From contig NZ_JALJXF010000001.1 in NCBI RefSeq assembly GCF_024169925.1, forward strand, positions 4,098,001 to 4,162,000: a stretch of DNA of 64,000 nt. Reading direction: 5' to 3'. Both the position numbers and the translations under genes were made by a program. Shown in pieces: positions 31,976 to 43,598 of the stretch. Numbering within the stretch: position 1 is the stretch's first letter; every line of letters begins with the position of its first letter. Under the pieces are notes generated by a model that saw only the letters and a list, made by a program, of their open reading frames with translations, was not told the DNA's origin and searched no databases. This stretch comes from Methylorubrum extorquens (GTDB lineage Bacteria; Pseudomonadota; Alphaproteobacteria; Rhizobiales; Beijerinckiaceae).

Positions 31976-32826
31976 TACAGAATTCCGTGGCGCAGCGCGA
32001 CGAGGAGAAGGGGGAGCTTGCCCGGCTTCACCCGCGCCCGCGGGGCCGCCCAGCCGCGCTTCACCACGGCGTCGAGGTAGAGCCGGTAGGCCGCCGCCAT
32101 CAGGCGGGCCGCCTTGGTGGCCTGCCGCGGACTGCGCTCGATGATCGCCCAGGTCTGGCGGTAATGCTCTTGCGCTTCCGCGGCGACCGCCGCGCAGACC
32201 TCGCCGAGGCGGGGATGCGCCAGGGCGCTCTGCGGGGTCGGGTTCATCAGCCCGATCTTGTGAAATCTCTCCATCGGCAGGTAGAGGCGCCCGCGCTCGG
32301 CATCCTCGTCGATGTCGCGCAGGATGTTGGTGAGCTGCAGCGCCCGGCCCTGGTGCCACGCGAGCCGGATGCCGGCTTCCTCGGGCATGCCGAAGATGCG
32401 CACCGAGAGCCGACCGACGGCGCTCGCCACCCGATCGCAATACAGATCGAGCTTGGCCTCCGAGGGGGCGACGATGTCCTCCTCCGCGTCCATCGCCATG
32501 CCGTCGATGACCGCCTGGAAGTCCTCGCGCTTGAGGTCGAAGCGGCGCATCGGCTCTTCGAGCGGCTTCACCCGCGGCGGCGGGTTGCCGGCAAAGAGCG
32601 CATCGATATCGGCACGCCAGCGGTCGAGCTCAGTCGCGCGGACCTCGCGCGGGCCGCCGTCGTCGGCGACATCGTCCACGACCCGGCAGAAGGCATAGAC
32701 GGCGTACATCGCCTCGCGCCGCTCCTTCGGCAGCAGGCGCATCGCCGTATAGAAGGACGAGCCGGCGGCCGGCAGGGCGGGGGCTTCCGGGGTCTCGCCC
32801 GTCATCGGGCTGGCGGTGGCGCTCAT
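31975..32826 (-). CDS. hpnD: presqualene diphosphate synthase, HpnD
   Basis: A 283-residue trans-isoprenyl diphosphate head-to-head synthase that joins two farnesyl diphosphates to presqualene diphosphate. The two Asp-rich metal-binding motifs are CRVVDDVADD (~residue 50) and NILRDIDEDAERGRLYLP (~residue 165). FYTAMRLLPKERREAMYAVYAF at the N-terminus is typical. Its ATG overlaps the hpnC stop by four bases (ATGA) and its stop overlaps hpnE by one base. Confidence 0.95.
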   Translation of the reverse strand: MSATASPMTGETPEAPALPAAGSSFYTAMRLLPKERREAMYAVYAFCRVVDDVADDGGPREVRATELDRWRADIDALFAGNPPPRVKPLEEPMRRFDLKREDFQAVIDGMAMDAEEDIVAPSEAKLDLYCDRVASAVGRLSVRIFGMPEEAGIRLAWHQGRALQLTNILRDIDEDAERGRLYLPMERFHKIGLMNPTPQSALAHPRLGEVCAAVAAEAQEHYRQTWAIIERSPRQATKAARLMAAAYRLYLDAVVKRGWAAPRARVKPGKLPLLLVALRHGIL

Positions 32827-33716
32827 CGGCCGGCTCCGGCGGGGGCGGGACGGCGCGCACGGAACGGGCGGCGCACCAGCGTGGCGGCGATGCCGCCGAG
32901 CGCGGTGAGCGCGAAGGCGGCCTTGCCGTGATGGACTTTTTCCGAGAGCGGATCGCGGGTCAGCAGCCCCTTCGTCAGGACGACGGCGAGACGATGGATC
33001 GCGGCGATCTCCAGGCTGAGGCGCAGGTCGTTGATCTGATTCGGGAGCGGTGCCCCCTCCTCCAAGAGTTGAAGCGTGCGCTCGGCAAGTTCGCGGATGA
33101 CCGCGCGCAACTGCGGCGTGGCCTGGGGCAACCCCAGCATCGACACGTCAGCGCCGTGCCGTTCCATGGCGTCGAGCGGGATGTAGACCCGGTCGAGATC
33201 ACGGAAATCCTTACCGCAATCCTGGAGATGGTTGAGCACCTGAAGCGCGGCACAGATCGCGTCGGAGGTCCGGTAGACCCGCGCCGGATCCTCGCCGTGC
33301 ACGTCGAGCAGGAAGCGCCCGACGGGCATCGCCGAGTAGCGGCAATAGTGGATCAGCTCGTCCCAATGCGCGTAGCGCGACTTGCGCGCATCCATGCGGA
33401 AGGCGTCGAGCAGTTCGAGCGCGTGGGTCGGCGGCTGGCGGTGGGCTGCCAGCTCCCGCTTGAGCGGTTCGACCGTGGGGTCGGAGCCGCCCTTGCCGGT
33501 GAGCGCGTCAGCGAGCGCATCGAGCAGCTCGATCTTGCGCTCGGGGCTCAGGCCTGTGTGGTCGGCGACGTCGTCGCCGGCACGCACGTAGTTGTAGAAA
33601 GCCAGGATCGCGCCGCGGTTGCGCGGATGGATCAGGTGCGAGGCGACGGGAAAGTTCTCGTCGTGCTGGCCCTTGCCGGTGCGGGCGTCGGTGGCGGTCT
33701 GAAGCGCGGCGCTCAT
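32823..33716 (-). CDS. hpnC: hydroxysqualene synthase, HpnC
   Basis: A 297-residue squalene/phytoene synthase-family protein; HpnC converts presqualene diphosphate to hydroxysqualene. It has ENFPVASHLIHPRNRGAILA, the first Asp-rich motif VRAGDDVADHTG, and a modified second motif NHLQDCGKDFRDLDRVYIP, the difference that separates HpnC from HpnD. The ATG at 33716 gives the usual N-terminus and overlaps the hpnA stop by four bases. The basic C-terminal tail follows a hydrophobic stretch (AAFALTALGGIAATLV), perhaps a membrane contact. Confidence 0.94.
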   Translation of the reverse strand: MSAALQTATDARTGKGQHDENFPVASHLIHPRNRGAILAFYNYVRAGDDVADHTGLSPERKIELLDALADALTGKGGSDPTVEPLKRELAAHRQPPTHALELLDAFRMDARKSRYAHWDELIHYCRYSAMPVGRFLLDVHGEDPARVYRTSDAICAALQVLNHLQDCGKDFRDLDRVYIPLDAMERHGADVSMLGLPQATPQLRAVIRELAERTLQLLEEGAPLPNQINDLRLSLEIAAIHRLAVVLTKGLLTRDPLSEKVHHGKAAFALTALGGIAATLVRRPFRARRPAPAGAGR

Positions 33717-34756
33717 TTCATGTACCCCGCTCGGGCGAACCACGCGATGGCATCCTCCAGGCCCCGGCGATAGGGCCGCGCGGAATAGCCCAGTTCCGCC
33801 CGTGCCTTGGCGTCGGAGAAGAACATCCGGTACTTCGACATGCGTACGCCGTCGATGGTGGCGAGCGGCGCCTTGCCGGTCACCCGCGCGATCTGCTCGG
33901 AGATAAACGCGATCGGGTAGATCACCGCGTAGGGCAGGCGCGTCGTCGGCGCCTTACGGCCGACGATTTTCGCGATGTCGGCGAGCATCTGCGCCAGCAT
34001 CACGTCCTCGCCGCCGAGGATGTAGTGCTCGCCGATCCGGCCCTTGCGCAGGGCCAGGAGATGGCCGGCGGCGACGTCGTCGACATGGGCGAGATTGAGG
34101 CCGGTATCGACGAAGGCCGGAATCTTGCCCTGCGCTGCATCGAGGATGATTCGGCCCGTCGGCGTCGGTTTCACGTCGCGCGGTCCGATCGGCGTCGATG
34201 GGTTCACGATGACGGCGGGCAGGCCGTCACGGGCTACCATCTCGTCCACCACGCGCTCGGCCACGACCTTGCTGCGCTTGTAGGCGCCGATGGCGGTCTC
34301 CGGCGTCAGCGGCCGGGTCTCGTCGGCGGGGGTGCCGTCGTCGTGCGGTTTGATGGTCGCGACGCTCGACGTGTAGACGATCTGCTCGACGCCGGCCTTC
34401 AGCGCTTCCTCCATCAGGATGCGGGTGCCGTCGCGATTGGTGCGGACGATCTCCTCCATGTCCGGCGCCCAGAGCCGGTAATCGGCCGCCGCGTGGACGA
34501 GGTAGCGCTGGCCGCGCATGGCCGAGGCCACCGCCGCGCGGTCGCGCATGTCGGCCTCGACGATCTCGACATCGGGCCACGTGAGATTCGTGCGCGGCGA
34601 GGAGGCGCGTACGGTAATGCGCACCGTGAAGCCGGCCGCGCGAAAAACATCGACCAGGGCAGCGCCCAGGAAGCCGCTGGCACCGGTGATCAGCACCGGC
34701 CCCGCCGGGAACGGGCCGCTTTGGGTCGGCTCAGTCATCGTGCTCGCGTGATCCAC
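33713..34756 (-). CDS. hpnA: hopanoid-associated sugar epimerase, HpnA
   Basis: A 347-residue extended short-chain dehydrogenase/epimerase with the NAD-binding VLITGASGFLGAALVDVF, HAAADYRLWAPD, TSSVATIK, and the catalytic YKRSK (Tyr-x-x-x-Lys). It is a marker gene of hopanoid clusters; its exact substrate is not established in the family. GTG at 34756 has GAGG at good distance, ATG at 34738 (MTEPTQSGP) is an alternative. It is the first hpn gene, 157 bases downstream of dxs, and couples to hpnC by an ATGA overlap. Confidence 0.92.
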   Translation of the reverse strand: MDHASTMTEPTQSGPFPAGPVLITGASGFLGAALVDVFRAAGFTVRITVRASSPRTNLTWPDVEIVEADMRDRAAVASAMRGQRYLVHAAADYRLWAPDMEEIVRTNRDGTRILMEEALKAGVEQIVYTSSVATIKPHDDGTPADETRPLTPETAIGAYKRSKVVAERVVDEMVARDGLPAVIVNPSTPIGPRDVKPTPTGRIILDAAQGKIPAFVDTGLNLAHVDDVAAGHLLALRKGRIGEHYILGGEDVMLAQMLADIAKIVGRKAPTTRLPYAVIYPIAFISEQIARVTGKAPLATIDGVRMSKYRMFFSDAKARAELGYSARPYRRGLEDAIAWFARAGYMK

Positions 34757-34913
34757 GGGTGGCCTCGTCCACCGGTCATGGGACCAGCAGGCGAGCGGAA
34801 GCGCCGCTCCGTCGACGCACCCGATTCTGGGCCGGACGGCGCGGCGCTTGTCTCACTGATGACGCGGTGCGGCAAGCACCGCGCCTCTCTCGGCCGTCGA
34901 CGCTTCCTGGCAA

Positions 34914-36896
34914 TCAGGCCAGACGCAGGCGCCCGGTCCGGCTGCCCTTCTTCTGCTCCGGCAGGGCGGCGCGGACGGCCTTGAGGATGCCGTCGGCGTC
35001 GAGACCGGCCTCGGCGTACATCTTCTCCGGCTTGTCGTGGTCCTGGTAGCTGTCCGGCAGCGTCAGCGTGCGGACCCGGACCCGGCCCGTGTCGAGCACG
35101 CCGCGCTCGGCCAGCAGGTGCAGCACCATCGCCCCGAAGCCGCCGACCGAGCCTTCCTCCACCGTCACCAGAACCTCGTGGCTCATCGCCAGATCGACGA
35201 TCAGCTCCGCGTCCAGCGGCTTGGCAAAGCGCGCATCCGCCACCGTCGCCGCGACACCCTCGGCCTCCAGCGCGTCGGCCGCCTTCAAGGCCTCCGACAG
35301 GCGCGTGCCGAGCGAGAGAAGCGCGACCCGCGCGCCCTCCGGACGCCGCACCACACGGCCCCGGCCGATCGCCAGCGGCTCGCCCTTCTCCGGCAGCTCG
35401 ATGCCGACCCCCTCGCCGCGCGGATAGCGCAGCGCGATCGGGCCCGAATCATGCGCGTGGCAGGTCGCCACCATGTGCACCAGTTCCGCCTCGTCGGCGG
35501 CGGCCATCACCGTCATGTTCGGCAGGCAGCAGAGATAGGCCAGATCGAACGCGCCCGCATGGGTCGCGCCGTCGGCACCGACCAGACCGGCCCGGTCGAG
35601 GCAGAACCGCACCGGAAGGTTCTGCAGCGCCACATCGTGCACGACCTGATCGTAGGCCCGCTGCAGGAAGGTCGAGTAGATCGCCACGAACGGCTTGTAG
35701 CCTTCCGTCGCCAGACCGCCGGCAAACGTCACCGCATGCTGCTCGGCGATGCCGACGTCGAAGGTCCGGTCGGGATGCGCCTTGCCGAACAGGTCGATGC
35801 CGGTGCCGCCGGGCATGGCGGCGGTGATCGCCACCACCTTCGGGTCGGCATCGGCCGCCTTGATCAGGCTCTCGCCGAACACGCGGGTATAGGCCGGGGC
35901 GTTGGCCTTGGCCTTGGCCTGCACGCCCGAGACCACGTCGAACTTCACCACGCCGTGGTAGCGGTCGGCGGATGCTTCCGCCGGCGCGTAGCCCTTGCCC
36001 TTCTGGGTGACGACGTGGAGCAGGATCGGGCCCTGGTCCGAGTCGCGCACGTTCTTCAGGACGGGGAGCAGGTGGTCGAGGTTGTGCCCATCGACCGGGC
36101 CGACATAATGGAAGCCCATCTCCTCGAACATCGTGCCGCCGCCGACGATCAGCGAGCGAGCATATTCCTCGGCCGCCGCCGCGCGCTGGTAGAGCGCCTT
36201 CGGCAGCAGCTTGCCGAGCTGCTTGGCGGTCTCGCGCAAGCTCCGGTAGGTGCCGCCCGAGGCCAGCCGCGCGAGGTAGGCCGACATCGCGCCGACGGGG
36301 GGCGCGATCGACATGTCGTTGTCGTTGAGGATGACGATCAGGCGCGAGTGCAGCGCGCCGGCATTGTTCATGGCTTCATAGGCCATGCCCGCCGACATCG
36401 AGCCGTCGCCGATCACCGCGATCATGTTGCGGCGCCTCAGAGCCGGGCCACCCGCAGCCTTGGCGTTCGCCTCGTCGAGGTCGCGCGCCACGGCCATGCC
36501 GAGCGCGGCGGAGATCGAGGTGGAGGAATGCGCCGCGCCGAAGGGGTCGTACTCGCTCTCCGAACGCTTGGTGAAGCCGGACAGGCCGCCGCCCTGGCGC
36601 AGCGTGCGGATGCGGTCGCGGCGGCCGGTGAGGATCTTGTGCGGGTAGCACTGGTGGCCGACGTCCCAGACGATGCGGTCGTCGGGGGTGTCGAAGACGT
36701 GGTGGAGCGCCACCGTCAGCTCGACCACGCCCAGCCCCGAACCGAGATGGCCGCCGGTGATCGACACGGCGTCGATCATCTCGGCGCGCACCGCGTCGGC
36801 CACCCGCCGAAGCTCGCTCTCCGGCAGAAGCCGGAGACGATCCGGCGTCTCAAGACCCTCAAGGATCGTCGTGTCCGCTAGTGCCAAAGCCTTCAC
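34914..36896 (-). CDS. dxs: 1-deoxy-D-xylulose-5-phosphate synthase
   Basis: A TPP-dependent transketolase-family enzyme of about 660 residues that makes DXP from pyruvate and glyceraldehyde 3-phosphate, the entry to MEP isoprenoid synthesis. Signatures are [34 protein letters not shown], the TPP motif [18 protein letters not shown], and [17 protein letters not shown] in the second half. GTG at 36896 follows GAGAGACGG and matches the family start; ATG codons at 37013 and 37025 would add a basic extension of about 40 residues. Placed upstream of hpnA on the same strand, it probably boosts precursor supply for hopanoids. Confidence 0.93.
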   Translation of the reverse strand: MKALALADTTILEGLETPDRLRLLPESELRRVADAVRAEMIDAVSITGGHLGSGLGVVELTVALHHVFDTPDDRIVWDVGHQCYPHKILTGRRDRIRTLRQGGGLSGFTKRSESEYDPFGAAHSSTSISAALGMAVARDLDEANAKAAGGPALRRRNMIAVIGDGSMSAGMAYEAMNNAGALHSRLIVILNDNDMSIAPPVGAMSAYLARLASGGTYRSLRETAKQLGKLLPKALYQRAAAAEEYARSLIVGGGTMFEEMGFHYVGPVDGHNLDHLLPVLKNVRDSDQGPILLHVVTQKGKGYAPAEASADRYHGVVKFDVVSGVQAKAKANAPAYTRVFGESLIKAADADPKVVAITAAMPGGTGIDLFGKAHPDRTFDVGIAEQHAVTFAGGLATEGYKPFVAIYSTFLQRAYDQVVHDVALQNLPVRFCLDRAGLVGADGATHAGAFDLAYLCCLPNMTVMAAADEAELVHMVATCHAHDSGPIALRYPRGEGVGIELPEKGEPLAIGRGRVVRRPEGARVALLSLGTRLSEALKAADALEAEGVAATVADARFAKPLDAELIVDLAMSHEVLVTVEEGSVGGFGAMVLHLLAERGVLDTGRVRVRTLTLPDSYQDHDKPEKMYAEAGLDADGILKAVRAALPEQKKGSRTGRLRLA

Positions 36897-37038
36897 CCGT
36901 CTCTCAATGCGTTCCCGTCGGCAGGCGGCTCTTGCAGGGCCGCACGCCCGAATCCTCGAACGCGGCCTGCCTTCGGATCTCGCCCGCCCCCGGAAACCGC
37001 TCTCCCGGGACATATGAACGATCATTCTAGCGCAAACC

Positions 37039-37058
37039 GATCATGGGATACCATGATC
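37039..37058. promoter_or_regulatory. perfect palindrome upstream of dxs
   Basis: GATCATGG and CCATGATC (8-bp arms) separated by GATA, in the 319-base gap between the divergent dxs and the small secreted protein gene. It could be an operator or a leader hairpin for the dxs-hpn transcript. The flanking DNA (37015-37160) is somewhat AT-rich. Function is inferred only from symmetry and position. Confidence 0.35.
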
Positions 37059-37215
37059 TTGCTGCAACAGCGGCGCGTCTTTCAGACGATTCGGCTGCTT
37101 CGTCTGCCTTCAGAGTTAAGGCAGCCTCACGATTTCACGCGTGACGCGCCCTCAATTATGGATGAAGGCTGCATTGATCAACATCTCGCCCGCTCATCCC
37201 TGAGGCTGCCGCCCG

Positions 37216-37470
37216 ATGCCTATCGCCGCAACGTTACCGGCCGCGGCCGCGCTGGCGCTCGCCTTGATCGGTGGGAGCGCGGCCTGGGCGGCGGATGCCG
37301 GCAGGCCCTACCCCGGCACGGCGCGCTGCCCCGACGACGTTCGCTGCCGCCGCCCGCCGGGACCGCCGGACCGGGACATCCGTCCGCTGATCGATCCGCT
37401 CGGGCGCCCCTGCGGCTTCCGCTGGCGCGAAACGCCGTCCGGCCCCCGCCGCGTCCGGGTCTGCTACTAA
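37216..37470 (+). CDS. small secreted Cys/Pro-rich protein, unknown function
   Basis: An 84-residue protein. Residues 1-25 are a clear signal peptide (hydrophobic core AAALALALIGGSAAWA, cleavage after AWA). The mature part of ~58 residues is rich in Pro and Arg and contains four Cys (ARCPDDVRC, GRPCGFRW, RVCY), which could form two disulfides in the periplasm. Family not recognised. It ends seven bases before the nuclease gene and is very likely co-transcribed with it; a protective or accessory role to the nuclease is possible but unsupported. Confidence 0.65.
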   Translation: MPIAATLPAAAALALALIGGSAAWAADAGRPYPGTARCPDDVRCRRPPGPPDRDIRPLIDPLGRPCGFRWRETPSGPRRVRVCY

Positions 37471-37477
37471 CCTGGCG

Positions 37478-38353
37478 ATGGCACTGCGTCCGCTCGTTCC
37501 GGCTCTTCTCCTTGTCGTCGTCTCGCACGCGGCTTTGTCCCAGGCCCTGCCGGAGGCGCCGGCTTGCCCCACCCTGTTCGCGGACGGCCGGGCGCCGACG
37601 CTCACCAACCCGAAACTGGCCGACAGAGCCGTCCCGCTCTGCTTCGAGGCCTTCGCCGTGCTCCATTCGGGCGTCTCGCGCACGCCGCTCTACGCCGCCG
37701 AGCGCCTGACGCGCCGGAGCGTGTCCGCCGCCCGGCGGGTCGAGCGCGCCGACGCCTTCCACGACGAGGACCGGCTGCCCGAGGACGACCGCGCGAGCCT
37801 GGCCGACTATGTCCGCAGCGGCTACGACCGCGGCCATCTCGCGCCGGCCGGCGACATGCCGAGCGCGGTGGCCCAGGCCGAATCCTTCAGCCTCGCCAAC
37901 ATCGTGCCCCAGAACCGGGCGGTGAACCGCGGCCTGTGGGCGGCGATCGAGGAGAGCGTGCGCCGGCTGGCCGCCGAGCGCGGCGAGATCTTCGTCGTGA
38001 CCGGCCCGGTCTTCGAAGGCCGCTCGGTCGGGGCGATCAAGGGGCGGGTCCTGGTGCCGACCCAGATGTTCAAGGCGATCTACGATCCGCGCACCGGTGA
38101 GGCCGGGGCCTATCTCGTACCGAATGCGGCGGGCGCGGAGTGGCGCGCGGTCTCGCTCGCGACCCTGCGGGAGACGGCAGGGCTCGACGTGTTCCCGTCG
38201 CTGCCCGAGACGAGCAAGGCCAAGGCGATGGCGCTGCCCGAGCCGCAGGAATTCTCCCGCGGCGGCCAGGAATCCGTCGCCGACTTCCTCAAGCAACTGG
38301 CCGTCGATGTCCTGCGCCGGCTCTGGCGCGAGCTGATGCGCGCGATCTTTTAG
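37478..38353 (+). CDS. secreted DNA/RNA non-specific endonuclease (NUC1/Serratia type)
   Basis: A 291-residue exported nuclease. The signal peptide covers about residues 1-22 (LLLVVVSHAALSQA). The beta-beta-alpha-metal active site is SGYDRGHLAPAGDM with catalytic His120, and the magnesium-binding Asn lies in IVPQNRAVNRGLW downstream. These match Serratia-nuclease relatives, which degrade single- and double-stranded DNA and RNA. The start gives a standard signal and follows the upstream small gene by seven bases. Probable job: nucleic-acid scavenging in the periplasm or outside. No immunity gene is obvious. Confidence 0.88.
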   Translation: MALRPLVPALLLVVVSHAALSQALPEAPACPTLFADGRAPTLTNPKLADRAVPLCFEAFAVLHSGVSRTPLYAAERLTRRSVSAARRVERADAFHDEDRLPEDDRASLADYVRSGYDRGHLAPAGDMPSAVAQAESFSLANIVPQNRAVNRGLWAAIEESVRRLAAERGEIFVVTGPVFEGRSVGAIKGRVLVPTQMFKAIYDPRTGEAGAYLVPNAAGAEWRAVSLATLRETAGLDVFPSLPETSKAKAMALPEPQEFSRGGQESVADFLKQLAVDVLRRLWRELMRAIF

Positions 38354-38355
38354 AG

Positions 38356-38400
38356 CGTCGTCCCGAAAGGTGGCCACCGGCTTTCGGATTCGGACGATGA
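38356..38400. repeat. Rhizobiales-type intergenic palindrome, copy 1
   Basis: The core CGTCCCGAAAGGTGG, then CCGGCTTTCGG and GACGATG, forms nested inverted repeats: CCGAAAG with CTTTCGG inside an imperfect CGTCGTC/GACGATG. It lies between the nuclease stop and the next small gene. A second copy is at 57473-57518. The element resembles the mosaic palindromes known between genes of rhizobia and relatives. Confidence 0.7.
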
Positions 38401-38419
38401 TCGAGCCAAGGAGTCCCCG

Positions 38420-38695
38420 ATGCCGCGCCGCAAAGCCGATGCCCTCCACTTCCGTCCCTTCGCGGAGGATGCGGGCGTCCAGACCTTCGCCGGCTTCTCC
38501 ATCGAGAACGGCAGGCAGCGCATCGCCCTGCACGGCAGCCTCGACCTCACCCGTGACCGGGCAGGGTTGAAGCGTGCCAGAGCGCTGAAGAGTCTGCTCG
38601 ACGCGGTGGTCACGACCCTCGAAGCGGAGGATCTGCCCGACGCCGTGCCCGAAGAGCCGGAGGCGGCCGAGCCGGTGCGCAACCCCTTCGCCTGA
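38420..38695 (+). CDS. small acidic protein, unknown function
   Basis: A 91-residue soluble protein starting [20 protein letters not shown], preceded by AAGGAGT, a good ribosome binding site. The middle holds [26 protein letters not shown] and a helical stretch [19 protein letters not shown], then an acidic Pro-rich tail. Family not recognised. It stands alone between repeat copy 1 and the ettA leader. Confidence 0.75.
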   Translation: MPRRKADALHFRPFAEDAGVQTFAGFSIENGRQRIALHGSLDLTRDRAGLKRARALKSLLDAVVTTLEAEDLPDAVPEEPEAAEPVRNPFA

Positions 38696-38729
38696 GGACC
38701 TTTCACCCCTGCCCGACATCGGGCCGGCG

Positions 38730-38771
38730 CCGGGCGCCGCCTTGCCCTTGCCGGGCGCCGCCTTGCCCCTG
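38730..38771. repeat. two tandem 21-bp repeats
   Basis: Two 21-base units, 38730-38750 and 38751-38771, begin CCGGGCGCCGCCTTGCCC and differ at one base; eight bases of a third unit follow. They lie in the 245-base gap before ettA. They may simply be slippage products; no function is evident. Confidence 0.6.
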
Positions 38772-38940
38772 CCGGGCGGCCCTGATACTCGAACACGAAA
38801 TTCTTCATCCGCGAGCGGACGGCGCCCCGCGCGGCATGGCTCGAGCCCCTCGGCTCGACAGAGCCAGCCTCGCGCGAGAGGCCACGCATCCGCGAGCGCC
38901 GGCCCGACCGGCTCCCACGCTTCACGCAGGACGAACGCAC

Positions 38941-40593
<1,653 letters not shown>

Positions 40594-40599
40594 TCACTC

Positions 40600-40626
40600 C
40601 CCTCTCCCCGCCATGCGGGGAGAGGG
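40600..40626. terminator. perfect hairpin between convergent ettA and deoB
   Basis: A 12-bp perfect stem, CCCTCTCCCCGC (40600-40611) with GCGGGGAGAGGG (40615-40626), and a three-base loop. It lies in the 46-base gap between two stops and is placed to end both transcripts, although no T-run follows on either side. Confidence 0.6.
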
Positions 40627-40639
40627 CTCCGTACGGTCC

Positions 40640-41860
40640 TCACCACCATGCCTGGCCCGCCCCGAGCGGCGGCAGGCCGAGATGAGCCGCGACTGACGCG
40701 CCGATGTCCGAAAACGTTTCGCGCGGCCCGATCGAACCGGGCGCGATCTCCGGTCCGAAGGCCAGCACCGGCACCTGCTCGCGGGTGTGCTCGGTGCCGG
40801 TCCAAGTCGGGTCGTTGCCGTGGTCGGCGGTGATGACGCAGAGATCGCCGGGCCTCAGGACCGCGTGGATCTCGGGCACGCGGGCGTCGAAGGCTTCCAG
40901 TTCGGCGGCGTAGCCCGGCACGTCGCGGCGGTGGCCGTGCTCGGTGTCGAAATCCACGAGGTTGAGAAAGACGAAGCCGCCCTCCGGCAGTCCGGCGAAG
41001 GCATCGAGCGCCGCGTCGAGGCAGGCGGCGTTGCCGGCGGGCTTGATCTCGCGGCCGGTGGCGCGGTGGGCGAAGATGTCGCCGATCTTGCCGACGCTCA
41101 CGACCGCCCGGCTCGCAGCCTCCAAACCGTCGAGCAGCGTCCCGGCCGGAGGCGCGACGGAAAAATCCTTGCGGCGGCTGGTGCGGTGGAAACCCTCCAT
41201 TTCGCTGCCGAGGAAGGGCCGGGCGATGACCCGGCCGACGCGGTAGGGGTCGCAAAGTTCGCGTGCGATCCGGCAGGTCTCGGTGAGCCGCTCCAGCCCG
41301 AACGCCTCCTCGTGCGCGGCGATCTGGAACACGCTGTCGGCCGAGGTGTAGCAGATCGGCCGGCCCGTCCGGACATGCTCGGCCCCGAACGCGTCGATGA
41401 TCGCGGTGCCCGAGGCGTGGCGGTCGCCGAGGATGCCCGGCAGCCCGGCCCGTTCGATCAGTTCCGCCGTCAGCTCCGCCGGGAAGGCGGGCTGCGTATC
41501 GGGAAAGTGGCCCCAGGCCTCCCGCACCGGCACGCCCGCGATCTCCCAATGGCCTGACGGGGTGTCCTTGCCCGAAGCGGTCTCTACGGCGTGGCCCCAG
41601 AGCGCCTGCACCGGCCCCTCCGGCGCGAGCCCCGGCGGCACGCGCCCGGTGGCGCCCTCGCAGGCCAGCCCAAGGCCGAGCGCGGCGAGGTTCGGCAGGC
41701 GCAAGCGGCCGGCGCGCAGGCCCGGCCGGTCGCCGCGCCCGGCGGCGCAGGCCTCGGCGATATGCCCGACCGTGTCGGAGCCGGCATCGCCGTAGCGGTC
41801 GGCATCCGGAGCGCCGCCGATGCCGACGGAATCGAGGACGATGAGGAGGGCGCGGGCCAT
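40640..41860 (-). CDS. deoB: phosphopentomutase, DeoB
   Basis: A 406-residue alkaline-phosphatase-fold enzyme that interconverts ribose 1- and 5-phosphates (and deoxy forms) in nucleoside salvage. Metal and active-site motifs are [20 protein letters not shown] with SDTVGHIAE at the N-terminus, [23 protein letters not shown], and [19 protein letters not shown] near the C-terminus. Length equals the E. coli enzyme. It starts four bases after the stop of the YejF-type ATPase gene, an odd partner, so the two are probably co-transcribed. Confidence 0.95.
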   Translation of the reverse strand: MARALLIVLDSVGIGGAPDADRYGDAGSDTVGHIAEACAAGRGDRPGLRAGRLRLPNLAALGLGLACEGATGRVPPGLAPEGPVQALWGHAVETASGKDTPSGHWEIAGVPVREAWGHFPDTQPAFPAELTAELIERAGLPGILGDRHASGTAIIDAFGAEHVRTGRPICYTSADSVFQIAAHEEAFGLERLTETCRIARELCDPYRVGRVIARPFLGSEMEGFHRTSRRKDFSVAPPAGTLLDGLEAASRAVVSVGKIGDIFAHRATGREIKPAGNAACLDAALDAFAGLPEGGFVFLNLVDFDTEHGHRRDVPGYAAELEAFDARVPEIHAVLRPGDLCVITADHGNDPTWTGTEHTREQVPVLAFGPEIAPGSIGPRETFSDIGASVAAHLGLPPLGAGQAWW

Positions 41861-41864
41861 GCAT

Positions 41865-43493
41865 TCAGGCCGGCTCGATCTCGGCGGTGGTCGCGGCGTC
41901 CATCTCGAATGCCGCCGCGAACAGGGTGCGGGTGTAGTCGGTCTTGGGCGCGGCGAAGATCTCTTCGGCCGGGCCTTCCTCGACCACTTGGCCGTGCTGC
42001 ATCACCATGACATAGTTCGAGAGCGCCCGCACCACCTTGAGGTCGTGGCTGATGAACAGGTAGGCGATGCCCCGCTCGCGCTGGAGGTCGCGCAGCAGCG
42101 TCACGATCTGCGCCTGCACCGAACGGTCGAGCGCCGAGGTCGGCTCGTCGAGGACGACGAAGCGGGGCTTCAAGACGATGGCGCGGGCAATCGCGATGCG
42201 CTGGCGCTGGCCGCCGGAGAATTCGTGCGGGTAGCGGTCCATCGCCGCCGGATCGAGCCCGACATCAGTGAGCGCCTTCGCTACGAGGGCGCGGCGCTCG
42301 TCGCCGCCCTTTACCAGCCCCTGCACGGCCAACCCCTCGGCGACGATGTCGCCGACCGACATGCGCGGCGAGAGCGAGCCGTAGGGATCTTGGAAGACCA
42401 CCTGCATGTCCTTGCGCAGGGGCCGCATCAGGGCGGGGCCGCGCCCCTCGATCCGCTGCCCGAGGAACACGATCGGGCCCTCGGATTCAGTGAGCCGCAG
42501 CAGAGCGAGGCCGAGGGTGGTCTTGCCGGAGCCGGATTCACCGACGACGCCGACGGTCTCGCCCGCCCGCACCCGGAGCCGCACGCCATCGACCGCCTTG
42601 ACGTGGCCGACGGTGCGCCGGAGCAGCCCCGCCTTGAGGGGAAACCACACTTTGAGCGGACCGGCCTCGACCAGCTCCTCGGCGTGATCGGGCACCGGGT
42701 TCGCCCGGCCGGTGGGCTCGGCGGCGAGGAGGCGCTGCGTGTATTCGTGCTGGGGCCGGGTGAAGACCCGATCGACCGGACCCGCCTCGACGATCCGGCC
42801 GGCGAGCATCACGCAGACCCGGTCGGCGATGCGCCGGACGATGCCGAGATCGTGGGTGATGAACAGCATCGCCATGCCGAGCCGCTTCTGCAGGTCGGCG
42901 AGCAGCGCGAGGATCTGCGCCTGCACGGTGACGTCGAGGGCGGTGGTCGGCTCGTCGGCGACCAGCAGGTCGGGCTCGCAGGCGAGCGCCATGGCGATCA
43001 TCACCCGCTGGCGCTGGCCGCCGGACAATTCGTGCGGATAGGCGCCGAGCCGCCGCTCGGCATCGCGGATGCCGACGAGATCCATGAGTTCGAGGATGCG
43101 GGCCCGCGCCGCTTTGCCCTTCAGGCCGCGGTGGATTTCCAGCACCTCGCCGATCTGCCGCTGGATGGAGTGGAGCGGGTTGAGCGAGGTCATCGGCTCC
43201 TGGAACACCATGGTGATGTCCGCGCCGCGCACCGCGCGCATCTCGCGCTCGGGCAAGGCCAGGAGGTCGCGCCCCTTAAACAGGATCTTTCCGCCCGGGT
43301 GATGCGCCGCCCCGTCGAGCAGGCGCAGGATCGAGAGCGCCGTCACCGACTTGCCGGAGCCGGATTCGCCCACCAGGGCCAGGGTCTCGCCGCGCTCGAT
43401 GGCGAAGCAGACGCGGTCCACCGCGTGCGTCTCACGTGTCCCGCTTCGGAAGGCGACCGAGAGATCCTCGACGGTCAGCAGCGTATCGGACAT
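41865..43493 (-). CDS. double ABC ATPase of oligopeptide type (YejF/DppDF-like)
   Basis: A 542-residue fusion of two peptide-importer ATPase domains. Domain 1 has [32 protein letters not shown] and DEPTTALDV; domain 2 has [32 protein letters not shown] and DEPTSALDR. Each is followed by an oligopeptide-transporter C-terminal extension (HEYTQRLL and DYTRTLFAA). This single-chain layout is typical of YejF, the ATPase of the YejABEF microcin C/peptide importer. No permease or binding-protein gene is adjacent, so it is an orphan that must pair with proteins coded elsewhere. Confidence 0.88.
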   Translation of the reverse strand: MSDTLLTVEDLSVAFRSGTRETHAVDRVCFAIERGETLALVGESGSGKSVTALSILRLLDGAAHHPGGKILFKGRDLLALPEREMRAVRGADITMVFQEPMTSLNPLHSIQRQIGEVLEIHRGLKGKAARARILELMDLVGIRDAERRLGAYPHELSGGQRQRVMIAMALACEPDLLVADEPTTALDVTVQAQILALLADLQKRLGMAMLFITHDLGIVRRIADRVCVMLAGRIVEAGPVDRVFTRPQHEYTQRLLAAEPTGRANPVPDHAEELVEAGPLKVWFPLKAGLLRRTVGHVKAVDGVRLRVRAGETVGVVGESGSGKTTLGLALLRLTESEGPIVFLGQRIEGRGPALMRPLRKDMQVVFQDPYGSLSPRMSVGDIVAEGLAVQGLVKGGDERRALVAKALTDVGLDPAAMDRYPHEFSGGQRQRIAIARAIVLKPRFVVLDEPTSALDRSVQAQIVTLLRDLQRERGIAYLFISHDLKVVRALSNYVMVMQHGQVVEEGPAEEIFAAPKTDYTRTLFAAAFEMDAATTAEIEPA

Positions 43494-43598
43494 CGAACCC
43501 CGGCGACGAAAAACGGCCCGCCGCGATCCGGTGTCGGAGCGGCGGGCCGAGGGGTTATAGCGCGCGGGGCCTCCTACGCGAATCGTCTTCGCGTCGCG

